Shown: positions 7,324 through 16,129, counted from the stretch's first letter. The stretch: 64,000 nt of DNA from Galbibacter sp035306585 (GCF_035306585.1 NZ_DATGNU010000077.1:1-64000); one strand, 5' to 3'. A program made the numbers and translations. The notes: generated by a model not told the origin, from the letters alone.

Positions 7324-9462
7324 ATGAGGTACATTACTTTTATTCTTATAGTAAGTTATATTTTTGTGAGTTCCTGTAAAGAGAAACAACAAGAAGCTAT
7401 GACAAAAATTACCCCACCAGTTGCAGATAAAAAAGAAGTTATTTTAGAGAAACATGGTGATATAAGAGTGGATAACTACTTCTGGCTAAATGAACGAGAT
7501 AACCCAGAGGTGATAGACTACCTAGAGCGCGAGAATGATTACTACAATAAAATGACTGCGCATACCGAGGATCTTAAGAAATCACTTTTTGAAGAAATGA
7601 AATCTCGTATAAAAGAAGATGATTCTTCCGTTCCCTATAAATATAATGGGTATTGGTACTCCACTAAGTATGAAAAGGGGAAAGATTATCCGATCTATTT
7701 ACGAAAAAAAGATGAAGAAGGGGCGCATCACGAGGTGCTCTTCGATTGTAATGAAATGGCAAAGGGCCATTCGTACTTTAATTTAAATGGTATTAATATA
7801 AGTCCTGATAATACTCTAGCGGTGTTTGGAGTGGATACTGTAAGTAGAAGAGAGTACGTTCTGCAGGTTAAAAACCTGGTAACTGGAGAGGTTTATCCAT
7901 TACGTATAGAGAATACTACGGGATCAAGTACCTGGGCGAACGACAATAAAACATTTTTTTATACCAGAAAAGATAAACAAACCTTGCGCTCTGATAAAAT
8001 TTTTAAGCACGTGTTTAATACCCAAGGTTCAGGATCCAAGGATCAGTTAGTCTATCACGAGCCTGATGAGACCTTTAGAGCTTTTGTCTATAAAACCAAG
8101 TCTCAGAAATATATTGTTTTTGGTTCTGGGAGCACCCTTACAACAGAGTTTAGTTTCATTGATGCCGATCATCCAGATCAACAACCAAAGGTTTTTCAGC
8201 CAAGAGTCAGAGGTTTGGAGTATAGTATTTCACATTATAAAGATACATTTTATATACTCACCAATGCCGATGGTGCCACCAATTTTAAACTTATGAAAAC
8301 CTCAGTGGATAACACCTTGAAGGAGCATTGGGAAGAGGTTATTGCACACCGACCTGAAGTGTTGTTGGAGGATATTGATATTTTCAAAGATTACCTGGTG
8401 ATTAGTGAACGCTCTGAAGGATTAAACAAAATTATGATTCGGCCATGGGACAAAGGGGATGCTTACTATATCCCATTTGACAATGAGACTTATACAGTTT
8501 TCACCTCCACTAATTTGGAGTTTGAAACAGATACGCTTCGTTTTGTGTACAACGCTTTGACCACACCGGCCAGTACTATTGACTTTAATATGAAGACTAA
8601 AGAAAGAGTGGTCAAAAAAGAACAACAAGTGCTAGGAGGTACCTTTGATAAGGATAATTATGCCTCTGAAAGAGTATGGATCCTGGCAAATGATGGGACT
8701 AAGATTCCTATTTCACTTGTTTATAGAAAGGATATGAGAAACAACGGTGGCAATCCATTATTACTCTATGGATACGGATCGTACGGCGCAACTATTGACC
8801 CTTATTTCTCCTCAGTGAGGCTTTCGTTGCTCGATAGAGGATTTATCTATGCTATTGCTCATATTAGAGGTGGAGAATACTTAGGAAGGCAGTGGTATGA
8901 AAAAGGGAAGCTCCTAGAGAAGAAGAATACATTTACGGATTTTATCAATTGTACAGAGTTTCTAATTCAGCAGGGGTACACCACCAAAGAGCATATGTAT
9001 GCCATGGGAGGTTCTGCTGGTGGTTTGCTTATGGGAGCTGTGATAAACTTAGCACCAGAGTTATACAACGGTGTAATTGCTGCTGTTCCATTTGTCGATG
9101 TGTTAACTACCATGTTAGATGAATCCATCCCACTAACTACTGGTGAGTATGATGAATGGGGTGATCCAAATAAAAAGAAGTATTACAATTACATAAAGTC
9201 ATACTCTCCCTATGATAATGTAGCATCAAAAGAATACCCAAATTTACTAGTGACCACAGGATTCCATGATTCTCAAGTACAGTATTGGGAACCTGCTAAG
9301 TGGGTAGCAAAGTTAAGAAGTGTTAAAAAAGGAGAACAAATATTGCTTTTCCAAACCAATATGGATGCTGGACACGGCGGTGCTTCGGGGCGTTTTGAAG
9401 CTTTAAAAGAAGTAGCCCAGGAATATGCTTTTATTTTAGATTTAGAAGGAATTCACCAATAG
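7324..9462 (+). CDS. Prolyl oligopeptidase family lipoprotein (S9A, oligopeptidase B-like)
   Basis: 712 aa. The N-terminus has a lipoprotein signal with lipobox VSSC (Cys near residue 18), so the enzyme is probably anchored in the cell envelope. Next come a beta-propeller and a C-terminal alpha/beta-hydrolase domain. The catalytic triad can be read as Ser564 (GGSAGG), Asp649 (GFHDSQV) and His684 (DAGHGG). YGYGSYGATIDPYFS and GGEYLGRQWYEKGK are typical of the S9A protease II/oligopeptidase B branch, which cuts short peptides after basic residues or proline. It appears monocistronic. Confidence 0.9.
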   Translation: MRYITFILIVSYIFVSSCKEKQQEAMTKITPPVADKKEVILEKHGDIRVDNYFWLNERDNPEVIDYLERENDYYNKMTAHTEDLKKSLFEEMKSRIKEDDSSVPYKYNGYWYSTKYEKGKDYPIYLRKKDEEGAHHEVLFDCNEMAKGHSYFNLNGINISPDNTLAVFGVDTVSRREYVLQVKNLVTGEVYPLRIENTTGSSTWANDNKTFFYTRKDKQTLRSDKIFKHVFNTQGSGSKDQLVYHEPDETFRAFVYKTKSQKYIVFGSGSTLTTEFSFIDADHPDQQPKVFQPRVRGLEYSISHYKDTFYILTNADGATNFKLMKTSVDNTLKEHWEEVIAHRPEVLLEDIDIFKDYLVISERSEGLNKIMIRPWDKGDAYYIPFDNETYTVFTSTNLEFETDTLRFVYNALTTPASTIDFNMKTKERVVKKEQQVLGGTFDKDNYASERVWILANDGTKIPISLVYRKDMRNNGGNPLLLYGYGSYGATIDPYFSSVRLSLLDRGFIYAIAHIRGGEYLGRQWYEKGKLLEKKNTFTDFINCTEFLIQQGYTTKEHMYAMGGSAGGLLMGAVINLAPELYNGVIAAVPFVDVLTTMLDESIPLTTGEYDEWGDPNKKKYYNYIKSYSPYDNVASKEYPNLLVTTGFHDSQVQYWEPAKWVAKLRSVKKGEQILLFQTNMDAGHGGASGRFEALKEVAQEYAFILDLEGIHQ

Positions 9463-9478
9463 TTTTAAAAAAAGTCTT

Positions 9479-9486
9479 TAAATTTG
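9479..9486 (+). promoter_or_regulatory. -7 promoter element before the capA-like gene
   Basis: TAAATTTG fits TAnnTTTG, 48 bases before the ATG at 9534. No TTG at the right distance was found, so this is a partial match only. Confidence 0.3.
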
Positions 9487-9533
9487 CAAGGTTTGGAGGA
9501 ATTCAAATCTATTTTGTATCTAACCAAATTTCT

Positions 9534-10574
9534 ATGAAACAAAAGATAAATGCTTACGATAATGTTTTAGATTTAATAGGTAATACACCCTTGCTAAAAC
9601 TAAGTAAAATAACCCAAAATCTTATTGGAAACTTCTTCGCTAAAGTTGAGGCTTTTAATCCAGGTCATTCGAGTAAGGATAGGATTGCACTTCATATTAT
9701 TGAAGAAGCAGAGCGTAAGGGAATATTAAAACCAGGAGACACTATTATAGAAACGACCTCGGGTAATACAGGATTTAGTATTGCCATGGTTAGTGTTATT
9801 AAGGGATACGACTGTATTTTAGCGGTAAGCTCAAAGTCTTCGCCTGATAAAATTGATATGTTACGCGCTATGGGGGCAAAGGTATATGTGTGTCCTGCAC
9901 ATGTTAGTGCAGATGACCCTAGGTCATACTACCAGGTCGCTAAACGAATGCACGAAGAGATGAAGGGTTCGGTTTATATTAATCAGTATTTTAACCAACT
10001 CAATATGGAGGCTCATTACAGGACAACTGGTCCTGAGATATGGGAACAAACAAACGGACAAATTACACATCTTATTGCCTGCAGCGGAACTGGAGGAACT
10101 ATATCTGGAACAGGACGTTTTTTAAAAGAAATGAATCCTAACATAAAAGTGATAGGAGTAGATGCCTATGGTTCTGTTTTGAAAAAATATCATGAAACAC
10201 GTGAATTTGACACCAACGAAATATACCCTTATAGAATTGAGGGATTAGGGAAAAACCTTATACCAGGTGCAACAGATTTTGATGTTATTGATGAATTTAT
10301 CAAAGTGACAGATGAAGAGAGTGCACATACTGCTCGAATGATATCAAAAACTGAAGGCTGTTTTGTAGGCTACACAAGTGGTGCGGCATTTCAGGCTGCC
10401 AAGCAATTGGCTGAGCTCGGTGAGTTTGATGCGAATAGCAATGTTATTATGATATTCCCAGACCACGGATCACGCTATATGAGTAAAATATATAGTGATG
10501 AATGGATGCGGGATCAAGGGTTCTTTGATTCTGTCAATACGGAAGCAATACAAAAAATTGAATATATCAAATAA
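9534..10574 (+). CDS. capA: Cysteate synthase-like PLP enzyme (CBS-like, probable CapA)
   Basis: 346 aa, fold type II PLP enzyme of the cysteine synthase/cystathionine beta-synthase family. The PLP Lys is K48 (NPGHSSKDR), the substrate loop TTSGNTG is at 74-80 and the phosphate-binding loop SGTGGTISGTG is present. The C-terminal FPDHGSRYMSKIYSDEWM is CBS-like rather than CysK-like, and no CBS regulatory domains follow. The capnine-pathway enzyme CapA, which makes cysteate from O-phosphoserine and sulfite, is closely related to CBS. The neighbouring SDR and alpha-oxoamine synthase genes make this the best reading. A housekeeping CBS or cysteine synthase is the alternative. Confidence 0.7.
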   Translation: MKQKINAYDNVLDLIGNTPLLKLSKITQNLIGNFFAKVEAFNPGHSSKDRIALHIIEEAERKGILKPGDTIIETTSGNTGFSIAMVSVIKGYDCILAVSSKSSPDKIDMLRAMGAKVYVCPAHVSADDPRSYYQVAKRMHEEMKGSVYINQYFNQLNMEAHYRTTGPEIWEQTNGQITHLIACSGTGGTISGTGRFLKEMNPNIKVIGVDAYGSVLKKYHETREFDTNEIYPYRIEGLGKNLIPGATDFDVIDEFIKVTDEESAHTARMISKTEGCFVGYTSGAAFQAAKQLAELGEFDANSNVIMIFPDHGSRYMSKIYSDEWMRDQGFFDSVNTEAIQKIEYIK

Positions 10575-10589
10575 ATCAAAACTTATACC

Positions 10590-11450
10590 ATGTCGGATTT
10601 CAATTTGGTTGATAAGGTTGAGGGGATCACCAAAGAGGAATTTAAAGAGCATTATCTTTCTGCCCAGAGACCTGTAATTTTTAAGGATTTAACTAAAGAC
10701 TGGCCTGCTAGAGAAAAATGGACCTTTGATTTTTTTAAAAGGCAGTATGGTGAATGGGAAATTCCAATGTATGATGATTCTTATCATGAACCTGGTAATG
10801 GCTATATGAAGCCAACAACTTATAAAAAGTTCCGAGATTATTTAGAAATAATTGCGAATAAACCAACAAGCTTAAGGTTTCATAATTTTCAAATTATGAA
10901 ACGTGCTCCAGAACTCTCAAAGGACTATCAGACGCCCACGATTATGGATGGCTTTATGAAATTCGCATTGATGTTCTTTGGAGGGCAAGGCTCGGCGCTT
11001 AATCTACATTACGATATTGATTGTTCTCATGTGTTTCTATCACATTTTCAGACGCAAAAAGTAGTCTACTTATACCCACCTGATCAATCTGATTTTTTAT
11101 ATAAATTGCCTTATACCAACCATTCTCATGTGGATGTGCTAAATCCCGATTTAGAAAGGTTTCCAGCCTTTAAATATGCAAAAGGATTTAAAGCGGTTAT
11201 TGAACACGGCGAAACGTTGTTTATCCCTAAATTATGGTGGCATTTTGTATACTACTCAAAAGGAGGATTTTCACTTGCTTTACGGGCTAATGATTCCTTG
11301 AAGACTAAAATTCAGGGTGCATCAAATTTACTACGGCACTTTGCTTTTGACAGCGGAATGAATTACTTGGCAGGAAAGCATTGGAAAGATTATAAGGATA
11401 ATAAAGCAAAACAAAACGCCCATAGGGCAATGATGAAAATGGGCGTTTGA
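10590..11450 (+). CDS. Cupin-like JmjC-domain Fe(II)/2-oxoglutarate oxygenase candidate
   Basis: 286 aa, Cupin_8/JmjC family. Likely iron ligands are H140-x-D142 (LHYDIDCSHVF) and H218 (KLWWHFVYY); YLYPPDQ follows in the usual place. Such proteins hydroxylate proteins, RNA or small molecules using Fe(II), oxygen and 2-oxoglutarate. The gene starts 15 bases after the capA-like gene and precedes the SDR and CapB-like genes. A role in hydroxylating a sulfonolipid or its acyl chain is therefore attractive but is inference. A tRNA or protein hydroxylase by chance next to the lipid genes is the alternative. Confidence 0.75.
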   Translation: MSDFNLVDKVEGITKEEFKEHYLSAQRPVIFKDLTKDWPAREKWTFDFFKRQYGEWEIPMYDDSYHEPGNGYMKPTTYKKFRDYLEIIANKPTSLRFHNFQIMKRAPELSKDYQTPTIMDGFMKFALMFFGGQGSALNLHYDIDCSHVFLSHFQTQKVVYLYPPDQSDFLYKLPYTNHSHVDVLNPDLERFPAFKYAKGFKAVIEHGETLFIPKLWWHFVYYSKGGFSLALRANDSLKTKIQGASNLLRHFAFDSGMNYLAGKHWKDYKDNKAKQNAHRAMMKMGV

Positions 11451-11466
11451 TAAAACGCCTTTTTTC
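11414..11466 (+). terminator. Intrinsic terminator with a competing upstream stem
   Basis: GGCGTTT (11442-11448) pairs with AAACGCC (11453-11459) across loop GATA and is followed by a T run: a normal terminator that includes the stop codon of the cupin gene. The same GGCGTTT can instead pair upstream as AAACGCCCAT (11414-11423) / ATGGGCGTTT (11439-11448), a longer 10-bp stem that would prevent termination. Confidence 0.6.
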
Positions 11467-11485
11467 TCAATAGTAAAAAATACCT

Positions 11486-12346
11486 ATGAAAAGTATATTG
11501 ATCACTGGAGTGTCCTCTGGAATAGGGTTGAGTACCGCAAAATTATTTCTAAAACGAGGTTACTTGGTTTTTGGAAGTGTCAGAAAACAAGCTGATGCTG
11601 ATGGCCTACAAGGAGAATTGGGAGTAAACTTCCATCCACTAATCTTCGATGTAACAGATTTAAAAGCCATACAAATTGCCTATCAAGACGTCAAAGCTAT
11701 TTTAAAGGATAAACCCCTGGATTGCTTAGTGAATAATGCTGGAGTTTCGGTCAATGGTCCTATGGCTTATATTGCCTTAGAAGAATTTTCGCAGCAGCTA
11801 GATATTAATGTATTAGGCCTAGTTAGAGTTTCTCAGACCTTTTTGCCTCTGCTTGGATTTAACAATAACCTCCCGAAAGGAAAAATGATCAATATCAGTA
11901 GTGGAGCTGGTCGTGTGACCCGTCCATTTATGGCACCATATGCTGCCTCTAAACATGCAGTGGAGGCGATTTCTGATGGGTTTAGAAGGGAGTTGTTGGA
12001 TTTTGGTATTAGTGTAACCATTATCGAACCTGGACCTATACAGTCTGAAATATGGAATAAGGCAAAGGCGGAATCTGCCGAGCAGATCAATAAATACAAA
12101 GGCACGCCATATGAGCGGATCTATGCCAAGATGGATAAAGCTGTACAAGGGATGGAAGGAGCGGCTCTGGATGCCAGTATTGTAGCCAATTTAATATACG
12201 ACATTGCAGAGGGTAAAAAAACCAGAACAAGATATTTAGTCGCTCCAAAAAAATGGCTGTTTTGGCTGGCTATACATGTATTTCCAGATAAATTCTTAGA
12301 TAAGATGTTCCAAAAACAATTTCGTAATCTTTTACAAGATTCGTAA
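11486..12346 (+). CDS. capC: Short-chain dehydrogenase/reductase (probable dehydrocapnine reductase, CapC-like)
   Basis: 286 aa classical SDR. The cofactor motif TGVSSGIG is at residues 7-14, NNAG at 83-86, and the catalytic Ser near 139, Y152 and K156 (YAASK) are all present. SDRs of this kind reduce keto groups with NAD(P)H. The sphingolipid analogue is 3-ketosphinganine reductase. Between a CapA-like and a CapB-like gene it is well placed to reduce 3-ketocapnine to capnine. The C-terminal segment (about 245-286) is longer and more hydrophobic than in a minimal SDR, which would suit a lipid substrate. Family certain; substrate inferred from context. Confidence 0.75.
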   Translation: MKSILITGVSSGIGLSTAKLFLKRGYLVFGSVRKQADADGLQGELGVNFHPLIFDVTDLKAIQIAYQDVKAILKDKPLDCLVNNAGVSVNGPMAYIALEEFSQQLDINVLGLVRVSQTFLPLLGFNNNLPKGKMINISSGAGRVTRPFMAPYAASKHAVEAISDGFRRELLDFGISVTIIEPGPIQSEIWNKAKAESAEQINKYKGTPYERIYAKMDKAVQGMEGAALDASIVANLIYDIAEGKKTRTRYLVAPKKWLFWLAIHVFPDKFLDKMFQKQFRNLLQDS

Positions 12347-12375
12347 ATATGTTATGAAAAGACCTTAATTTTAGT

Positions 12376-12383
12376 TACTTTTG
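12376..12383 (+). promoter_or_regulatory. -7 promoter element before the capB-like gene
   Basis: TACTTTTG fits TAnnTTTG and lies 56 bases before the ATG at 12440, suggesting the capB-like gene also has its own transcription start. No matching TTG was found upstream. Confidence 0.3.
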
Positions 12384-12439
12384 GCCTCTGTTAAGTAAAC
12401 ACAAAATACAATTTAAAAGAATAGAAAACCTCCATTTAC

Positions 12440-13702
12440 ATGAGAGACTTATTTGATAGAATTATTGAGAATAAAGGTCCATTAGGAAAATGGGCTTCTC
12501 AGGCTGAGGGATATTTTGTATTTCCAAAATTGGAAGGACATATCTCAAATAGAATGAAGTTTAATGGAAAAGATGTTATCACCTGGAGTATAAATGATTA
12601 CCTCGGGTTGGCAAATCATCCGGAGGTACTTAAAGTAGATGCTGAGGCTGCTGCTGAACACGGCGCTGCATATCCTATGGGGGCGCGAATGATGAGTGGT
12701 CATACCGACTTGCACGATCAGCTACAGAATGAACTCGCTGAATTTGTTAACAAACAAGCGGCATATTTATTGAATTTTGGATACCAAGGAATGGTGTCGT
12801 GTATTGATGCTTTAGTAACCAAGGACGATATTATAGTATATGATGTTGACTCACATGCGTGTATTATTGATGGTGTGCGACTTCATATGGGTAAACGTTT
12901 TACATATCAACATAATGATATGGAAAGCCTTGAGAAAAATCTTGAGCGTGCCACAAAAATGGCAGAACAAACAGGAGGAGGAATCTTAGTGATTTCAGAA
13001 GGAGTGTTTGGTATGCGTGGAGAGCAAGGCCGTTTAAAAGAAATCGTTGCCCTTAAGACAAAGTACAACTTTAGATTACTAGTCGATGACGCTCACGGTT
13101 TCGGTACCCTTGGGAAAACTGGTGCTGGAACAGGAGAGGAGCAAGGAGTTCAAGATCAAATCGACGTTTATTTTGCAACCTTCGCCAAGTCTATGGCTGG
13201 TATTGGTGCATTTTTAGCTGGTGATAAAGAAGTCATCGATTATCTTAAATATAATCTTCGGTCTCAAATGTTCGCTAAGTCATTGCCAATGATTTATGTG
13301 AAAGGAGCATTGAAGCGCTTGCAAATGATGAAGACGATGCCTGAACTTAAAGAAAAACTTTGGGAGAATGTAAATGCGCTTCAAAATGGCCTGAAAGTAC
13401 GTGGGTTCAATATTGGAACGACCCAGAGTTGTGTGACACCAGTATACTTAAATGGAAGCATTCCTGAGGCAATGGCTCTTGTGAAAGACTTACGTGAGAA
13501 TTATGGGATTTTCTGCTCCATTGTAGTGTATCCTGTTATACCAAAAGGATTGATTCTTTTGCGTATGATTCCGACCGCTACCCATGATCTAGAGGATATA
13601 CAACTGACATTGGAAGCGTTCTCTGCCATTAGAGATCGTCTTGAAAATGGAACATACAAACGTCTTTCTGCAGCTGTCGAGGCCGCTATGGGCGATAAGT
13701 AA
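12440..13702 (+). CDS. capB: Alpha-oxoamine synthase (probable cysteate fatty-acyltransferase, CapB-like)
   Basis: 420 aa, PLP fold type I, of the serine palmitoyltransferase/KBL/BioF family. Visible active-site parts are DSHAC (His139), DDAHGFG (Asp216, His219) and the Schiff-base Lys250 in TFAKSMAG. The C-terminal half has the family's small domain with PVIPKG. In Bacteroidota this enzyme type condenses an acyl thioester with serine (sphingolipids) or cysteate (capnine). The CBS-like neighbour upstream points to cysteate. It would act at the cytoplasmic face of the inner membrane. 8-amino-7-oxononanoate synthase and 2-amino-3-ketobutyrate ligase are less likely because no biotin or threonine-catabolism genes are nearby. 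Confidence 0.8.
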   Translation: MRDLFDRIIENKGPLGKWASQAEGYFVFPKLEGHISNRMKFNGKDVITWSINDYLGLANHPEVLKVDAEAAAEHGAAYPMGARMMSGHTDLHDQLQNELAEFVNKQAAYLLNFGYQGMVSCIDALVTKDDIIVYDVDSHACIIDGVRLHMGKRFTYQHNDMESLEKNLERATKMAEQTGGGILVISEGVFGMRGEQGRLKEIVALKTKYNFRLLVDDAHGFGTLGKTGAGTGEEQGVQDQIDVYFATFAKSMAGIGAFLAGDKEVIDYLKYNLRSQMFAKSLPMIYVKGALKRLQMMKTMPELKEKLWENVNALQNGLKVRGFNIGTTQSCVTPVYLNGSIPEAMALVKDLRENYGIFCSIVVYPVIPKGLILLRMIPTATHDLEDIQLTLEAFSAIRDRLENGTYKRLSAAVEAAMGDK

Positions 13703-13716
13703 ATAAATAGACAACT

Positions 13717-13734
13717 ATTAGAAAATTTTCTAAT
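13717..13734. repeat. 18-base perfect palindrome
   Basis: ATTAGAAAATTTTCTAAT is perfectly self-complementary and lies between the capB stop and its terminator. It could be a protein-binding site or only a by-product of AT-rich composition. Confidence 0.4.
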
Positions 13735-13748
13735 GGATTAAAAAATAG

Positions 13749-13787
13749 AAGCTCTAAGTACATTAAAGGTATTTGGAGCTTTTTTTG
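13749..13787 (+). terminator. Intrinsic terminator of the capnine operon
   Basis: AAGCTC (13749-13754) / GAGCTT (13776-13781) with further pairs inside (AA/TT, TAC/GTA) and a seven-base T tail. Confidence 0.75.
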
Positions 13788-13821
13788 TGCATGTTATTTT
13801 ATTGCGATGGATTCTAATTCT

Positions 13822-14940
13822 CTAAAGGTACAGGCGATAGGTACGCCACTTTTTAATGAGTTGTGGGTTGTAGTTTTTCCATAATGCTTGTACTTGGCTG
13901 TTGGTTTCCAGCTCAGGGTTGGTTTCCATAACCTGGGTACCTTTTTTAACAAAGGACTTATAAGTCTGGTCAAATATAATGGCAGTTAAACCTTTACGCA
14001 TGTACTCAGGGGCGATTCCGATTAATAAAAGAGTTACTTTCTCGCCCGATTTTTGAGCTTTTAATAAGTGATAAAATCCAAACGGAAATAGTTTTCCGTT
14101 GGCTTTTTGAAGTGCTTTTGAAAATGAAGGCATTATGACAGAAAACCCAACTAACTGGTCATTTTCATCTGCTATAAGGGTCACGAAATCGGGGTCTAAG
14201 AATTTTAAGTATTTGTTTTTATAATGCTCTACTTGATACGGTTTAATTGGTGTAAAGGACTCCAAATGCTGATGTGACCTGTTCATTAAATCAAATATCT
14301 TTTCGGCATAGGGTAGAAGGGATTTGGTGCTGGGTAGGTCTAAGACCCGTAAATTATATTTTTTTTGCAGCAGGACAGCAAATTTGGATAACTTATCAGG
14401 TACTTCCTTTGGCATAATAATTTCGTACTCCTTCCAATCAACTTCTTTTTTTAACCCGTATTTTTCCATCAGTTCTGGATAATAGGAGTAATTGTAGTTG
14501 GTCGGCATACTTCCAATTCGATCAAATCCTTCTATAAGCGTACCTGCTTTATCCATGTTTGAAAAACCTGCTGGTCCTTCGATGTATTTTAATTGGTGTT
14601 CTTGAGCGATATTTAACACTTGATCTAATAGGATATTACAGACTTTTTGATCATTAATAAAATCAAACCACCCAAATCGTAATTTAGGATTACCTTGTTT
14701 TTTCACCTCATCCCAGTTAATGATAGCACATATCCTCCCTACGATTTTTTTATCTAGATAGGCAAGGAAAAACCATGCTTGAGCATCCTTAAAGGCTGGG
14801 TTTTTAGATTTGTCAAAATTATTAAGCTCCTCGCTAATAATTGGTGGCACCCAATTTTCGGATGATTTGTATAAACTAAATGGAAATTTTACAAATTCCT
14901 TTATTTGCTTTTTCGTCTTTACTTCTATAATCTTTAACAT
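13822..14940 (-). CDS. Double GNAT-like protein, candidate sulfonolipid N-acyltransferase
   Basis: 372 aa, built from two GNAT-like halves. The N-terminal half has FFLAYLDKKIVGRICAI and FGWFDF, and the C-terminal half has LIADENDQLVGFSVIMP and VTLLLIGIAPEYMRKGL, the latter like the acyl-CoA-binding strand-loop-helix of GNAT enzymes. No signal peptide is visible, so it is probably cytoplasmic. Homologues are often listed as hypothetical or given unrelated names. It ends about 120 bases from the CapB-like gene in convergent orientation and shares an operon with an outer-membrane barrel. A GNAT-fold ceramide synthase exists in Caulobacter, so N-acylation of capnine is a reasonable guess. The family call is moderate; the function is inferred. 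Confidence 0.55.
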   Translation of the reverse strand: MLKIIEVKTKKQIKEFVKFPFSLYKSSENWVPPIISEELNNFDKSKNPAFKDAQAWFFLAYLDKKIVGRICAIINWDEVKKQGNPKLRFGWFDFINDQKVCNILLDQVLNIAQEHQLKYIEGPAGFSNMDKAGTLIEGFDRIGSMPTNYNYSYYPELMEKYGLKKEVDWKEYEIIMPKEVPDKLSKFAVLLQKKYNLRVLDLPSTKSLLPYAEKIFDLMNRSHQHLESFTPIKPYQVEHYKNKYLKFLDPDFVTLIADENDQLVGFSVIMPSFSKALQKANGKLFPFGFYHLLKAQKSGEKVTLLLIGIAPEYMRKGLTAIIFDQTYKSFVKKGTQVMETNPELETNSQVQALWKNYNPQLIKKWRTYRLYL

Positions 14941-14947
14941 ATAGGTA

Positions 14948-15922
14948 TTAATCTTCTATCTCTTCAAAAGGATTGGTGTTTTTTCTTTTTTTCTTGGCTT
15001 CTTTTATAAACTCTCTGTCCTTTTCTGAGAAATTGTCATACTGGTGTTTAGGGTCTCTATGAAAATCAAATCGATAAGAAGCTCCTATGGCTCCAAAAAA
15101 TCGAGCAGGCGTATCTTTTATATTGATTCCAAAAGAGGCATCTAGCTGTAAATCCTTGGTAAACAAACGCGCTGCGCCCATCTTGAATATACCATCGGAA
15201 TAGTAATCACTTTTAAACCCTTGATGTTCTACAAATATAGTATATCTAGGGTCACGAAGCGCATGAGTAAGTGTCAAAACATAGCTGTATAACGGATTAT
15301 CAGAGGTGAATTTATCATAGGAGAAATTCATGACAAATACCCAATTAGGGGTAAGGTGGTGTTGGGTAGCCAACATCACCTTTGGCGTTAAACTTTCTTG
15401 TTCGGGATAAAATGGGTTATCACCGAAATTTAAATTAACCCCTGCATAAATAGCCACCGCTGGGATAAGATTTCTCCACTGCAGGTGGTTGTTCGCCTTC
15501 CAGCTATATAGATCTGGTTTGTTTCGTTCCGGATCTTTAAATGGATCGTAAATTAAATATTTTAATCCAAGGGTGTTTTTGGTGAAATCGTTTTGATTGT
15601 ATTTCCTTGGGTTACCAATAGAGTTATCGATAACCTTTGCAAAGGTATACTGTCCATCATAAATAAGTTCAAGTTGTTCAAATAGAAAGCCATAGCGAAA
15701 TACGATATCCATAGCGTAACGATTAGACTTGGTTCGGAGTCCCGAGTGATCCCATCGTTCGTAATAAAAACCACCTTCTATTTGGAAAACATTTTTTCCA
15801 ACAGAAAAAGCACTATAGGAAGCGCCAGGGCGATTGGAATTAATTACCTCTGTGTACTGTGCATTTAATTCATGTGTGAGAGCGATCAGGGCGATAGCAA
15901 CTAAGTAGATGGACTTCTTCAT
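14948..15922 (-). CDS. Outer-membrane beta-barrel protein (transporter-like, phenol MetA family)
   Basis: 324 aa. Signal peptide 1-21 (LTHELNA then Q), then alternating beta strands across the whole length with many aromatic girdle residues (GGFYYERWDHSG, FGAIGASYRFDF) and a charged periplasmic tail ending NPFEEIED. It resembles the barrel family often labelled putative transporter, MetA pathway of phenol degradation. It lies 7 bases upstream of the GNAT-like gene, so both are probably one transcript. Because the nearby locus makes outer-membrane lipids, a role in the outer membrane linked to that lipid is possible. Nothing in the sequence proves it. Confidence 0.65.
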   Translation of the reverse strand: MKKSIYLVAIALIALTHELNAQYTEVINSNRPGASYSAFSVGKNVFQIEGGFYYERWDHSGLRTKSNRYAMDIVFRYGFLFEQLELIYDGQYTFAKVIDNSIGNPRKYNQNDFTKNTLGLKYLIYDPFKDPERNKPDLYSWKANNHLQWRNLIPAVAIYAGVNLNFGDNPFYPEQESLTPKVMLATQHHLTPNWVFVMNFSYDKFTSDNPLYSYVLTLTHALRDPRYTIFVEHQGFKSDYYSDGIFKMGAARLFTKDLQLDASFGINIKDTPARFFGAIGASYRFDFHRDPKHQYDNFSEKDREFIKEAKKKRKNTNPFEEIED

Positions 15923-16129
15923 TGGTTTTGTATTTGAATTACGAATTTATCAATTTAGCGGCAATTTAAAAGGAATTTTTAAAATTCAATGTTTGATCCA
16001 TAGATCAAATAATGGATTGCAAGCTTTGGGTAAGTGTATTTTGCTGATTTTATTATATTTTTAGCAGTTATAACCTGTAATTACGCCCAATGTGTTGTAT
16101 TTTTGAATTTATTTTGAAAGCGAAATGTT

